Notes under the pieces: model-generated
What the model was told of the DNA's origin: nothing
The model's database searches: none
Seen by the model: only the letters and a program-made list of their open reading frames with translations
In this document: positions 1 through 13,700 of the stretch, one piece after another
Position numbering within the stretch: position 1 is the stretch's first letter
Layout: each line of letters begins with the position of its first letter
NCBI RefSeq assembly: GCF_021347895.1
Contig: NC_067132.1
Location: 25,885,757-25,949,756, forward strand
Direction: 5' to 3'
Length of the DNA: 64,000 bases
Source of the DNA: Acanthochromis polyacanthus
Lineage: Eukaryota; Chordata; Actinopteri; Pomacentridae
Program-made: the position numbers and the translations under genes

Positions 1-582
1 TGTGCGGTGACTCAGAGTCGCGCAGGCTTGAGGTCAGCTGAGAAGTACAGTTAGAAAGAAGGGATTTCATGTGGAGTCATTATCCGCCTGCACGACTCAT
101 GATGGAGACCTCAGGAAAACAAACTGAATAAATTCATAAAAATATGAAGGTTTTGCTAAAGTTTTCGCTACTTTTGAAGTGTTTGTTGGCAGAAAATAAG
201 CGCTGGACATGGAAAATATGGATAAATATCTGAAAAACAGGGTAGCTAAAGAGTGCATAGTGGTGTTTTTATACTTTACGTTCTGAGCGCATTGAATTTA
301 AGATAAAACAATGATAGGGAAGTCTCAGCTTTAATTTGAGTGACTTCACATCAATATAGAAAGAACTGTGTGGGAGATATGAGTTGTAATTGTGAGTTAA
401 GATGAGGTGTGAGTCATTTGTAGTTATTATTTACAAGCATCAGTTGATATCTGGTGGTTAAAACTTTTCAGTCCTTAACTGCAAAGAATTTTTCATAAAA
501 TATTAAATATGATGACTGTTCGGCTTCATGTTTATCTGACCTCCTAAAGTTTGGACTCTATATGGTAAAAGGGTTGTTTCTA

Positions 583-2220
583 GCACAGAGTTCTTCCTGT
601 AATGATTCATAGCGGCTTTAAATTAGAGCTGACACTTGACTTACTTCATGCTAAATTTAATGTTCCACTTGTCTGACCTGGACCTTTTATTCTGTGCTTC
701 GTGGCTTAAAAATACAATTTGAGTTGTGAGAAAACAGAAGCTTGGTGACTGACTGCTGAGTAGCGTGTTGTAGTATTTTCATGTCTTACTGTACAAACAA
801 GAAAAGGGTGGGAAACTTCCCTGATGTTGTTAGAAACATTCTTATGGACATTTTTCAGAGAATGAAGGCAAAGTTAAGCGTCTGTTGAGATGCACTTTCA
901 TGTTTCTGCAATCGAAGGAAGTCAGAAGTGAGGTCTAAACAGACGCTGTTGGACTACTTTCCATGTTAAAGTGTGTAATATTGTTGCTCCTTCTCATTGT
1001 CCTCTCATCCTGTACATTTATGAAGATAAATTTTGTGTTCCAGTTAGTTTTTAGCAGTATTTTATACTTTTTTTTTTTTTTCAAATAAAGTGCCACATTA
1101 GGGAACTAAAGAGTAGGGCTGACCCGAATAGTGGTTTCTGGCCTCTGAATATTCGGGCCCTATTAAAGACGAATATCGGAATATTCGTTCCGCGCTTGTG
1201 GCGGAGACGGCCCGAATATTCGGATCTGTTCGTCTGGTCTCGGGTCCAAATTTTGCCTTCGTTTTGTCTTCAGTTAAACTGAAGAATTCCCAAACAGCGG
1301 AGGTCTTCAGCATCTTGTCTTGTGTTTATGCAACGAAGTGAAGCGTGACGTTAGAGTCGGCAGCCACCCGGCCATTCGGGTGGTGGTAAGAAACACGAAG
1401 GGATGAGCCGAAGTGGGCAGAAGGCGAAGGGAAGAGACGAGCCCTGAATATTTTCGTCTGGGGGGAGGAAGGACTGATCCCATAGACATATGCGTATATG
1501 TTTATGTGATCACACGACGAGATGAGCCGATGTGGGCCGAAGGAGAAGGGAAAACAGTAACACTGCATATTCTTTGTGCCCGGTAACGTCCGACCGGGGG
1601 GGTATTCGGATACCAAAATTAATATCCGGATACCACCGTAGCGAACGAATATTCGGATATTCAGGATATTCGGGTCCAGCCCTACTAAAGAGTCACAGGA
1701 GCTGGTGGTGGGCCTTTAAAACTCTCACACCACTGCACAGTTCTTCCTGTACTGATGTAAACCTGCTCAAATTGTAGCAGAGACTTGACATTCTATTGTT
1801 TTATCTGGTATTTTGTCTTGAACTGAATGTCCAGATTATACGTAGTACAGTGTGTTCGAAGGTCTGATGAGTTAGACTGTGTTAAGAGTTGTGTTTTCCA
1901 CACAGTTCTTCCTACACCAATGTAAACCTGCACAAATTAGAGGCCAAACTTGATATTCTGTTGTTGTACCTAGTATTTTGTTGTTAATGTCCAGATTGTA
2001 TGTCGTACAGTATTTACAAGATTGGACAGCTTGGACATAGAAAGAGTTGCTTTTTCTGCACAGTTCTTCCTGTACTGATGTAAACCTGCTCAAATTAGAG
2101 CAGGTTTAGAGCAAACTTGGCATTCTATTGTTGTACTTCGCATTTTATCTTAAATTTAATGTTTAGATTGTATGTATGAAGAAGGTTGGATAGGTTTGCA
2201 TGTGTGTAAACTTGCATTTC
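583..2220 (+). repeat. Degenerate ~160-bp tandem repeat, interrupted by a hAT-type element
   Basis: A unit beginning CACAGTTCTTCCTGTACTGA and continuing through a GTAAACCTGCTCAAATT block recurs at about 1735, 1901 and 2059, giving periods of about 166 and 158 bp. A diverged related unit begins near 583 (AGTTCTTCCTGTAATGAT). The hAT-type element at 1114-1684 sits between the first unit and the others. No coding potential is conserved between units. Confidence 0.65.
1114..1684. mobile_element. Non-autonomous hAT-type DNA transposon (571 bp)
   Basis: The left end reads TAGGGCTGACCCGAATA and the right end is the reverse complement of TAGGGCTGGACCCGAATA, so the termini are inverted repeats with one indel. 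The element is flanked by a perfect 8-bp direct repeat CTAAAGAG (1106-1113 and 1685-1692), the target-duplication length of hAT elements. The interior has several copies of the palindromic GAATATTCGG motif and no transposase-like reading frame, so it would depend on an enzyme supplied elsewhere. The perfect duplication suggests a fairly young insertion. Confidence 0.85.
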
Positions 2221-3250
2221 TGCACTACAAAACCATACGTGACATGGATTCTTAAAGTGTTGACAGCATTCAAAATCCAGGTTGTTTGGGGTTTTTCTAA
2301 CATTTAAGCTGTTTTATTTTGAAAACCATCACATCCATGTCACTACAGGGCTTTAGAAACTGTTGCTGCTCATTCCATGCTAGCTCCAGTTAGCATGCCC
2401 TAGCTGGACATGCAGACTTTCCTGCGATGCTGTAATGATGCCTCCATGCTTGTGGCTCCACGTGGGTCTCATTAGGGAGGGAGTGGGGAGAAAACGGGGG
2501 AGGCAGGGGTGTGGTTTCTCCCGGCCGAACAGAACAGAGCTTGTGTGTGTGTTTTCGGACAAACTGGAGAGTGTGTGAATGTGTGAGAGTCTGTTTTCCT
2601 GTGGAAGAGCCACCCTGGTTCCACAAACACTGCCGAGGGATCCACTCCAGCCGGGAAACAACGGCTGCTTTAACAGCTCACCCACACACTGTAACACACA
2701 CCCACCTCACCGGCAACTTGTTTTTGTGCTAAATCTGATCTCATCCTCTCCTATCAACATTATTCACAGGAGACAAGAGAGAGTTTCAATTTAATCCCCA
2801 TTTTGTTTTTTCAGCATTTTAGCTTTTCTGAATTTTGTTCATATTCCCACTATTTTGTTTGCCTTGTTCTCTTTTAATTTGATTCATTTTTAATATGCAG
2901 TTTATTATTGAGTCACATTATCAAGCACCAGTTTGATCAAGTAGGAAATATCTCAACTGTGACAAAATTAATTCCACAGCAGGGACATTTAAAATGTTAC
3001 AGCGACAAAGCCAATGGTGCAAAAATATAAGCCTGTTATCTAGCTTTCTCCTCTCCTTCCGCTGTATACATCTTACTGTTTCAAACATCGAGTGCTTTAG
3101 GGAAGCAACAGCAACTTCTTCGTCTAAGCAGCCACCTACCGCGCTGAAAATGTCAAGTTTCGCAGAGAATTTGCATCGTATGAAGTTTGTTCATGCAGTT
3201 GTTCCACCACAACAACTCCACCCAAACTAGACAGACAGACGGACAGACAG

Positions 3251-3405
3251 ACATTTCCAGCAGCCATCACTCCTGTGTTCTAATGCTACATTGTGTTAGC
3301 TAATGGTGTTGAAAGGCTAACTGGTGTTTAGAAAACCTTTATGTTAGCACATGAATGAAAGTGTGAAATTGTCTGGGTGACCCCAAACTTTTGAATGGTA
3401 GTGTA
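3251..3405 (-). mobile_element. Truncated Tc1-type MITE, copy A
   Basis: This is one half of the MITE family found complete at 23232-23601 and 58618-58958. It shares the CAGCCATCACTCCTGTGTTC block, the TAGCACATGAATGAAAGTGT block and a terminal segment GACCCCAAACTTTTGAATGG followed by TAGTGTA. The other end is missing. Confidence 0.75.
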
Positions 3406-4761
3406 GGTGCTGTGGATATTGGATGGATTGTTTAAAATGTAGAACTTCAGTTATTGCAGAGACTCAATATTATTCTGTATTTAGGATTATACCGATATAG
3501 CGCAGGTTCTTGCTTGAGTAGGAAATACTGATATTACACATATTGTTGTATGCGTTGAGGAAGAACGGACATTCTACAGAGATTTATTAAATGTAAATTA
3601 ATGTTTATAAAACTGTATACAAAGTACTTCAAACTAGCTTCAGCAGCTACAACAGTAACTGACGCTGTAGCATTAACGCTCTAAAATCATCAGAGGAACC
3701 TGCTTCGACATTTTTCTCCTAATACTTTTATTTAAGCAGGATTTTTCACTCATGCAGTGTTTTTTCATTACTGCATTGGTACTGTATTACTTCTTCTGCA
3801 GCTCCAGAACTGTAGCTTCTTTCATTTCCTGTTTGCTGTAGAAGTCCAAACCACACATCATTTATAGTCAGACAAACAAAATGCTCCCAAGATTTCATCT
3901 TTTCAATTAAAAAAAAGCGCGATTCTTCATGTTGAACGCCACCATGTTCATGAAAAAGCCTCACAAAGACACTAGTATGACTACAGATGTTTATCATTAG
4001 TAATTTTATCATTAGGATTTTGTTTGTTGTTCCACAGAACAGACAAAAGCTACTTTGTTCGATCTAATATGGATCCAAATGAAGACTAAATAAAGAATAA
4101 TAATAAAAAATTCAGTTTGTAGAGTAGCAATAACATTTAATGAGCATGCACATTTATTTATATTTGTATGAACAACTAAATAGGAGGAGGAAGATGCAGA
4201 AATTACTGGTATTCATCATTATAAAAGACATTGCAAGTTGGGCACATGTGTGATTGTAGGACATACTATATAGCTTATTGACTGTCTTCTAATTGTAGCT
4301 GAATACACACCAAACATAAACAAAAATGTTGGACTAAAACGTTTAAACATCCAAATTAAATAGAAGATTTTATTTTAACATACACATTATACCACAGACA
4401 TATTTACAAGCAGATAAAATGGCAGAAAGTGCAGAAATCTGAACTTAATTTGTATATAAATCACACTCAAAGCAGGTATTTTGCAAAGATTTGACAACTA
4501 TGACATAAATAAATTGATCAAATACACAATAAAGCACAGATAACAAGTAGAAATGACTGAAAACATGTCAGTTGGTGCACTGTTCACCAGCTGCAGCTAA
4601 ATGAAATCAGGTCACTGTATTCTCTGGGGAGGCTGATGGTACAGTAAGCACAGGAAGTCCCAAACCAAGTCAGCTTAGCAGAAACGCCCCCCAAAAAGTG
4701 TTTTGTGTTGCATTGGTGTGTGGGTAGACGTCTGAAGCTGGAGGTTTTGTCCTTCACTCAG

Positions 4762-7700
4762 GCCAACGAGGGGAAATCTGCAAGCGCTGCAGCTGAAAGC
4801 ATGAAGACGGAACCCGACAGCAAAACCAAAGGTGAGAACTCACACACACACAAACAAGAGAACGAGCAGCTCTGCCGGCATCAGATTCTATTAACTGTAC
4901 ACCTTTTTCTTTGTAATTTCCTTCCTTTCTGATTCAGTTTCCTTTCATTCTAATGCAGTATTGTTTCTTATCACGGCATCAGAACATTCCTGCACAGGTT
5001 TTAATAGGTTTTCTTACTGGTGCATTCAGGTGCACGTGGAAAGATCCGACAAATGGATGCGAACCGGGATGTTTTTCTGAATTTTATTGGTTCTTTTCGC
5101 ATTTAGCTACCACACAACCACTGTCTTGATTGTGTCACAAGGGAGTGATTTAAAGAACTTTTATGTTTATTTCTAATTATATCAACATTTATTATGTTTA
5201 TTATTACAATTAAACCTGTGCAACATTACATTATATATACAGTGCTACATACACTTACAGTGCCTTATCTGTTTTCTAGTGTTTATATTACTAGTTTTTA
5301 TTTTTATCTTATTGTTTGATAATAGAATTTATTGTATTTTATGTTTTCATATTTTATAACTGTGCGCAGAACTTAGTTACAATAAAAGCTCCCTCAGTTC
5401 TGGTTTCTGATAACTATAATAATTAGAAGTGCTGCTTGTCATCATGTCCCTTCAGACACCACCACTGGGCATCAATATTTTTGTTTTATTTTTTACTTTT
5501 GTGACATTTATCATTTCATTTCTGAGGATAAATCCATGTGTTCAGCAGCTTTTATTGTGAAAAATCACATACAAATCTGATTAAAAGGGAAAAATGTAAA
5601 CAAAGGTTTTGCAAATTATAAATTCATTTGCAATTGATTTAATGTTTTCCTTAAAAATTATATATTTCTTCTTGCATCTTAGGGGTTTTCTCCTGCTTTT
5701 TCTCCACTTTTTACTGGAATGTTTTCAGATTTTATCACAAGAGGCTTGTGGTTCCACTGGTGTGATGGAGTTCAGCTTTTTGCTCATCTTCTTTTTTGGC
5801 AAATCTGCTCACAGATCTCTTTGAACTTTGATTTTGTGCCTCTGCTTTCTTGTCTAAACCCTCTGCAGTCTCTTGTTTCTCATTTTTGTGCTGCAGTTTT
5901 TGCTCATCGGGGTTTATCCATAGACTGTATATATAGTGGACGTAGCATCTGGCTCCAGAATTGAAGTCCACCCGGAAGTGTCAAAAACTTGCAATATCCC
6001 GCCGTCCGCTAGGGTTGGCTCCAAAAAGCTTTTGCTCCATAGACCCCAATTCATTTTTGGAAAAAATAAAACTTGATAGACTGATGTTCTACAGCTCAGG
6101 ATTTTTTCCCCGTTAGTTTTCATGGTCAAAATGAGAGATCAGGTGGCCGATCTTAAAATAAATCAATACTGAATTTTAAATAAATCGTTAAAGTTGGCGG
6201 AGCCAGGGGGCGTGGCTATACTTGATAGACAGCAACAGAAGCCTCTGCGGTAAAACGTGGGCGGGATAAGAGAGTCCTCAGCCAATCCTGCCCCTAGTTG
6301 CTCTCCAGTCCAGCCTGTTCGATGACGCTTTTTACGTCACTGGCTCCAAAAAATCCAAAACGGCGACCAGGAAGTAGCAAAATCCGGGCTTCATTTTCTC
6401 GCCGTTGAAACCAACGGGTGACGTCACGGTTAGTTTACGCCTGGGTTTATCTGACCGTCTTTGGTTTGTTTGACTGTCAGGGCGGGAGCAGTGCAAAGTC
6501 CTCTTTCCATACGAAGCACAAAATGAAGACGAGCTGTCGATCAAAGAGGGGGAAATCATCAACATCATCACCAAGGTGAGTCCGTCTCACCTGTGGATGC
6601 ATCCTCTTTGTCTAATTCATCTTTTGCAGGCGCACCCTAAATCCGCTTATCAAACTTGTCTTGTTTCTCCAGGAGTGTGCCGATGCAGGCTGGTGGATGG
6701 GGGAGATCGGAGGGAGGCAGGGTGTCTTCCCAGATAACTTTGTCAAGCTGCTAGAAGTCGAGAAAGAGGTGACTGCTGCATCTCTATCGTCTGTTTACGG
6801 CGATGTTTGGAGACTTTCTCAAAGTGGTTTCAGTGACGTTTGTGCATCTGTGTGTTTACAGAGACCAAAGAAACCACCTCCGCCCAGCGCACCGTCGGCT
6901 AAGCACACCACAGGTAAGAAAATCACGTCTCCTCTTCTAGTCTGAGAGAGAAAAACAGACGCTAGTGAATCAGAAATCAGAAACTCTGTGAACTCTGACC
7001 TGTAGACAGAAAGCCAGAGCTCAAGAAGGTTCCTCCTGAGCGGCCCGAACACCTTCCCCAGAGAGACCAGGATCGAGGTAAAAGTCTGCTTTGGTCAGCC
7101 TCGGCATCTCGCGACTTTCTAACTGATCTGTTCGGCTGGCAGAGGACAGATCGCCGACTAACACGCTTAATTATAATACATCCAGCTTTTAATCTGCTCT
7201 GTTGCTGCACAGCACAAAGAAAGGCTTTGATTTTCAGTGCAAAGCAGCAGGTTTCTGTCGTGGGCAGATGATCGAAAACATCACTCACAAGATCTTTCCT
7301 CTCCTTTGTTGGGCGACAAAACAGAGCTTTGATTGAAGTGCATCAACATCAGTGGTGCAGCAGGGAGCTGCAGTCGCTGTGGTTTTAATCTCGACAGACA
7401 CTGGCACCAACATTGCAGCTGGTGAAAGGCAGACGCTCACATCGCCTCCACAATAGCCTCGTTGTATCACAAAGCAATAAGCTGTTTTTTTTCTTGTGGT
7501 TTTCACTGAAAAAAATTAAAAAGTAGAAAAGGTTTAGAAGAGAAGCGATGCCATGCACAAATGAGAAAAGCAAATATAGGGATTAAAAATGAAGACAGAA
7601 ACTGGAAATACAGGTTGTTTTAGGTAAGAATGAGTTTAAATAAACACGCTGCGTCATGGAATGGAAATAAGGCAGTAAATTGAATGCACAGCAGTTATCT

Positions 7701-10700
7701 TAAAACACTGCACACATCCCCTCTAATCTCAGTGAGTCAGGAACTAATTATGGTAATTAGAGCTTTAAACATTTAATCCACTTTTCTGCAGTGTTTTTTG
7801 AGCCGCAGTTTTATTTTTTAAAAAGCCAAATTAGCAAAAAAGTATGATTCAATTAGTAAAATCGACTTTCACGTACGTAACTCTCATCACTGTAAAATAA
7901 GTGTACTTTTTCTTTCAAAGTTTATGAAGGACACAGCTCATGGTTGGTCTGTGGCATTATAACAGAGAAATGTGTGAAAAAAAATGTAAGTTTGACACTA
8001 GAAAGCTGTTTGTGTAATCACCTACTAAAGGAGGAAAGTTTCACATTCAAGTTGATTTCAAAATGGATTTGTTGGGATGATGGTAAAACTTCTAAATTCT
8101 GTCTCCTGAATCTGTGTTTTTTTCCTGTCATTTGCACCTCAAAAGTAAGCAGTTTTAAAGATGATACATATTGGAACAGAACGCGAAAAAGTCAAATCAG
8201 GCGTTCTTTAAGATAAAGATACAAGTCAAAGACCAGATAAAACGTAAAGCAGGACAGTGGAAGTGTGCTCTTGCAACTTAAATGTCAGCCTCCAAGACAC
8301 TGGTGACTGGAATTCCTTTCTGGAGACAACCTTCTGTCAGTTATCAGCATGTGGTGCTCGAGCTAAGCTATCGACCTCCAGCCGTGTTGAAAAAAAAAAA
8401 ATACTGCGTTTGTTAACTTGAACATGACCTTACACCCTGCTGAAGTCTCAACAGCAGGTTCCTCCTTGTCAGTTAACAGACAGGTTCACACGGTCTGATG
8501 TCTCCAGTGGCAGCCATTTTTCATTTTACCCTGCAGAGCCCAGCGTAGCGCCGTGCTACGATTTGCATATTCGTTGATCGGCGGTAGATATGAAACTCGA
8601 TAAAATAGATCCATCATTCTTTTGCAAAAATAATTATTATTTATGCTAAAAAATCTACAGTTTTTGCTGATTTTAAAGGCCCCTTTGTAAATTCTTGTAT
8701 CCCCTTCAGCTTTTCTGAGACTTTCACCGGAAACTTTTGATTTTCTTTCTGACCAGACGAGCTATTTTAGTCGTGGTCTGACATTTTGGATGGTTTCAGT
8801 TCACAATAGTGGGGAAGTGAGAAAGATGTGAGGATTTACGCTTGAAAAGGCAAAACGTTTGGAGGATCTGGATTGTTTTCAACAAGAGAAAAGACTAATG
8901 TTGCTTTGAGAATTTTTAGCTAATTATATAAACCTTTTTAGTTGAAAAACCACTAGAGACAAAACTTTGAGAAGCAATAAATGCCTAAATGTAGACTGTA
9001 AGGGACCTTTAAGTTTTGTATATTCGTGTACATTTATTGTTTTGTTTGAAAAATATTGAAAGATCATGAGTTTTTCAGTTCCAGGAAAAATGGTGATATT
9101 GCTTTAAAGATTTTTTTATGAATTCTATGAACTTTTTTAGTGGAAAAGACACAATTTTGAGAAGCATTCAGTGTAGACTGTAGGGAACCTTCAGCTTTTG
9201 CATATTTGTGTACATTTATCAGTCAAATTGAAAAAAATTAAAAGATCTTGCAATTTTCAATTACAGGAAAAGAATTGATGTTGCTTTGAAAAAATTCTGT
9301 CAAATTATATTAACCTTTTTGTAGGAGAACCACAGACAGAGTTTCGAGAGCATTAAATGTCTTAATACTGACTGTAAGGGACCTTTAATTTTTGTATGTT
9401 CATGTACATAGTGTTCTATTGAAAAGCATGAAAAGATCACCAATTTTTCAGTTACAGGAAAAAAGGTGATGTTGCTTTAAAGAATTAGATTAATCACAGG
9501 AGACAGAATTTCGAGAAACATTAAATGTCTAAATGCAGCCCTGAGGGGACCTTTAATCTTTAAAAATAAGTAGAAATCCACCTTTGGGATGAGATCACAC
9601 CTTGCTTAATGAAACATGAAGCAGCATTCAGGATTTTCTTGCCTTTGATGTTTAAAGCAGACAAACTGGCAGGCTGTATTACTCGGCTCGTATTTCAATA
9701 GAAAAACAAATCTCTCATAAACACTCCTGCCACCACCTTGACTCCTGATCTTTTTAATCCTCTTCGTAATCCGTGGCTCACTTTTTTCTTTTTTTCCCCT
9801 GCAGCCGTCAGCATCTTTAGACCTTTCCTCTTCATCTCTTTACTCTTTAAAGGTCAAATTTAGTTGAGTTTTGCTGCTGCAGCTCTGCTTCCGTTCTTTC
9901 TCTCGGCCTCGCGTTGCATGTTTGAGTGTTTGGGTTGCCGCTCTGCATGTGGATTCAGTCCGTTTTTGTGTTTGTTTTTGGTTGTATGATTTTGGTGTGT
10001 ATATACCTGTGTGTAGGCGAAGAGGTGAAGGTCGGAGACATCCCCAAGCCCTCCCTCCCAACTCTCCTCCCCAAGAAACCCCTCCCTCCAAAGTCAAGCT
10101 CCTCCTCTTCCTCCCAACCCCCGCGGCGTCCCGAGAGACCGCCCACACTAGCGTTAGTAAACACGCATAAACACACACGTATACTCCCAAAAACACCTAC
10201 GTGTCTCTGAGCGCATCGAGCCTAATGTTGTTGTATGGTTTACCTGCTCAGGTGTGAAAGCCCCAAGTCTGAGGGCGGGGCTTCGACACCAGATTCTGCC
10301 CCTGACAGGTCGCATGACGCCGGTGAGTCTGATAGACAGGAGCATCGACCAATCAGATGAGGATGCAGTGTCACAGCGCTGTCTCTCGTTTTTGCACGAG
10401 TGTGAAATGTGTGTGTTTTTGTGTTTCCGTGCAGATATGGACCTAGACGCAGTCGTCTCATCGACAGAGAAGCTGAGTCACCCGACGGTGTCACGGCCGA
10501 GAGTCACAGACCGCCGACCTCGCTCACAGATTATCACACCGGTGAGGGCGTTTGCAGTAAATCTGTCTGCAAGGTCCATAAAAGTGTGCATCACCTCAGA
10601 AGTGAAGCCAAAATATCTCTATCGCCCCCTGGTGGCTGGTTTTGGTATAGATCATAAACCCCCACCCCTCTCTGCTCTTCATGCCAACATTTTAGGGTCA

Positions 10701-13700
10701 AAGCAACAGTTTTTTTAATGTGCTTTATTTCACTCCCTTAGCAGTCTGATTGAAAGATCAATACCACCTTAATATCAGTCCATTGAATATGCAGGAAACT
10801 AGTTATTTACAGGTTAAATAAGCAGGATATGTCTTGAACAGCAAGTTTGAAGAAGCGGAACATACACACAGAATTGCTTCAGTGCTGAAAAGTAAATACA
10901 AAAATATAAATTCACTTTCTGTTTCACCATTTAACATCACATGGAATTATAACGCTTGTATCTTGTGCTTGTATCTTACAGTAATTAATTTGTATTTGTT
11001 ATATATGGCTGGCAGGAGAAAAATGAAACTAATGACCGCAGTGATTAAATATACTTTCTCGAGTATTTTACTTACTGTCCCAATGTGCTTTTCATGCTAC
11101 TTTGGCTGTTATCATGTACTTTTTACTGTACTACGTTCATCTGACTGCTTTAGTTACTGAAAAAAACAAGATTTTGCAAACAAATGTGTAAAATGTTTGT
11201 AAAAGTTAATGCTTAGACTGTTCAATGATGTATGCAAGTAGAGCTTAAAGAAACAGTTAATAGCTTTGCTTTTGAGGTGCTGGTAGGCAAGTTTTTTATT
11301 TCTGGAGAGATTTAGGTTAGCTGTTTCCGCTTGTTTCTAGCCTTTACGCTAAGCTAACAGTTTCAGCTGCAACTTAATATTCAAGAACAAATTTAGAAGT
11401 GCTATCAATCTTCACATCTGACTTTTGGCAAATAGGATAATTGGCCATGTTTTTTGTTGGACTGTTGGAGCTGCTTATATGCTTTAAATTTTGAAATAAA
11501 TATACTATATATCGTCTTTTATTTTATCTCCTTCTAGTCTCTCATATTGGTCTTAATCTGTTATCACAGTTAAATCTTCATGGCTGACAAAATTCATGAT
11601 TTCTTCATAGTTTTTGTTGTTATTATTGCTTTGTTTTTGTTGTGGATTGTCGTTCATAAGTAAAAACCCTAACTAACCACATTTCTCCATCCTGCAGTCT
11701 TCTCTGTCCAGCACCGACCTGGACTCGCCCACAGTGGAGGAAAGGAAAGAGAAGGACCGAGGGAAGGACGACCACGAGTCCGCCTCCACCAGATCTGTCG
11801 AAGTTTCCCTGAGGAAAGGAATCCCCACCATCTCTGTACGACTGCTGCACCCACACGCACTATTTATTTCATCCAGCAGAGAGCGCCAAACTACACATTT
11901 TCCTGTTTCTGATCCAAGTTAAAACACAGACCTGCTGGCCAATGTTAGATGTTAAAGTATGTTAACAGATAACAAATTGTTTACATTTCTATGAATAAGT
12001 TTATATTTCAGGCTGAAAGCAAGGATAAACCTTACAGCCTGTAGGGTTGCCAAACACTCCATGTCCATCATTTTTGAGTGTTTTCATCGTATCTCACCAT
12101 TTTACTAAACACATTGAGTTTGGCCAGATGTAGAGTTTTGCCCTCTCAGCAGTAGATTGCTTAAAAATAACACAAAAAGTTCATTCATGAGCTTGCTTGC
12201 CAAAACTTTGCAACACCGTTGTATACTGCCTGGCCAAAAACAAAGTCAGCATCTGGATTTAACTAAGCAAATAGGTAAAAGCCTTCCATTGGATAATTAC
12301 TGCAGTGATGAGTATGTTTCAGCTGCAACAACTTCTTTAACCCTAGCTAACACAGTGAGGAGCTTCTCATTTCTTAAACAACCGTGTTGGAAGACATATG
12401 CTGTTGTCATGGAAAGGATGTTAATCTGTCTCAGAAGGGTCAAATTATGGGCCTGCATCAAGCAAAGAAAACAAGAACTGTCTAGAACTACTGTACTAAA
12501 ATCAGGTTAAGAACTGTCCAACGCATTTTTAAAACCTGAAGGATAGTGGAGAACCATCGTCTTTGAGGAACAAATGTGGTTAGTTATGTGGTCTGATGAG
12601 TCCAGATTTATTCCACAGTGATGGGGGCATCAGGGTAAGAAGAGAGGTGGATGAAGTGATGAACTAATCATGTCTAGTTCCTACCAGCCTGTGGGGGTTA
12701 GGGTTATGATCTGGGGTTGGTCAGGTTCAACAACGTTATGTTCCCAAAGAATGAGATCAGCTGACTACCTGAATATACTGAATGAACAGGACTTTACATC
12801 AGTGGAGGTTTTCTTCCCTGATGAAATGGACATGTTCCAAGATGACAATGCCTGGATTCATGGGGCTCACATTGTGAATGAGTGGATCAGGGAGCATGAG
12901 ACGTCATTATCACACATGGACAGACCTCAGCCTCGTTGAGAATCTTCGTGATGTGCTAAAGAAGACTTTGTGCAGCGGTCCAACTCTCCCATCATCAATA
13001 TAAGATCTTGGTAAAAAATTAATGTAACTCTGGACAGAAATAAATGCTGTGACATTACAGAAGCTTATCAAAATGATGCCACAGCGAATGAGTGCCATAC
13101 TCAAAGCTAAAGGCGGTCCAATGAAATATTAGAGACTTTTTGCGACTTTGTTTTTGGCCGGGCAGTGTATATTCTCACTGTTTTTGTGTCATTTTGCACC
13201 AGATAAATTTCTGAATGTGATGGGAAAACCTACTAATAAATGCTTGAAATGTGTTTGTGTCAGGCACATGACGGTAAAGCACCACTGCCCGCCAAGCCCT
13301 CTGTCCTGGCACCACCGAACGCCAGCCACCGCCCCGCCTCCCCGTCTTCCTCTTCGGGTCTGAGCCCCTCCCCTGAGCTCCGACACTCGCCGCTGACCCC
13401 CCCAACGCTGGAGGAACTCAGGAACCAGCTGAGAGACCTGAGGGCCTCCATAGACCTGCTGAAGAGCCAGCACAAGTAAGAGGGTGCTTCATAAGCCTGC
13501 ACAGGTGGAGGACTGCATAGCATGCGTACTGAGCTGTTTGTGTTGATTTATTTCAGGCTGGAAATGAAGCACCTGGCCAACGCGCTGGATGAGGAGAAGA
13601 AGATTCGTCTTAGTTTACAGGTGGGAACGTAAAGGAGTGAAGAGAGCAGATGTGTTTATGGAATAAGTAAATCAATGCAGGTCTACAAATGAACAGCAAC

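Larger units (their letters stand above)
1..4761 (+). other. sh3kbp1: Intron of sh3kbp1 (window enters the gene inside it)
   Basis: I see no coding exon here. It precedes the first recognised exon, which has a GT-side partner only downstream and a good acceptor (ccttcactcag) ending at 4761. The contents are a tandem repeat of roughly 160-bp units (about 583-720 and 1735-2220), an intact hAT-type element (1114-1684), a short (GACA)n run at about 3230-3250 and a truncated Tc1-type MITE (3251-3405). The rest is unremarkable AT-rich intron. The exons for SH3-A, SH3-B and their linkers must lie upstream of the window. Confidence 0.7.

Noticed and set aside
10254..10718. 154-codon + frame overlapping sh3kbp1 exons
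   Set aside because: It reads partly through introns. The correct frame of 10252-10322 is the one giving ESPKSEGG and PDRSHD, which joins in phase to the next exon.
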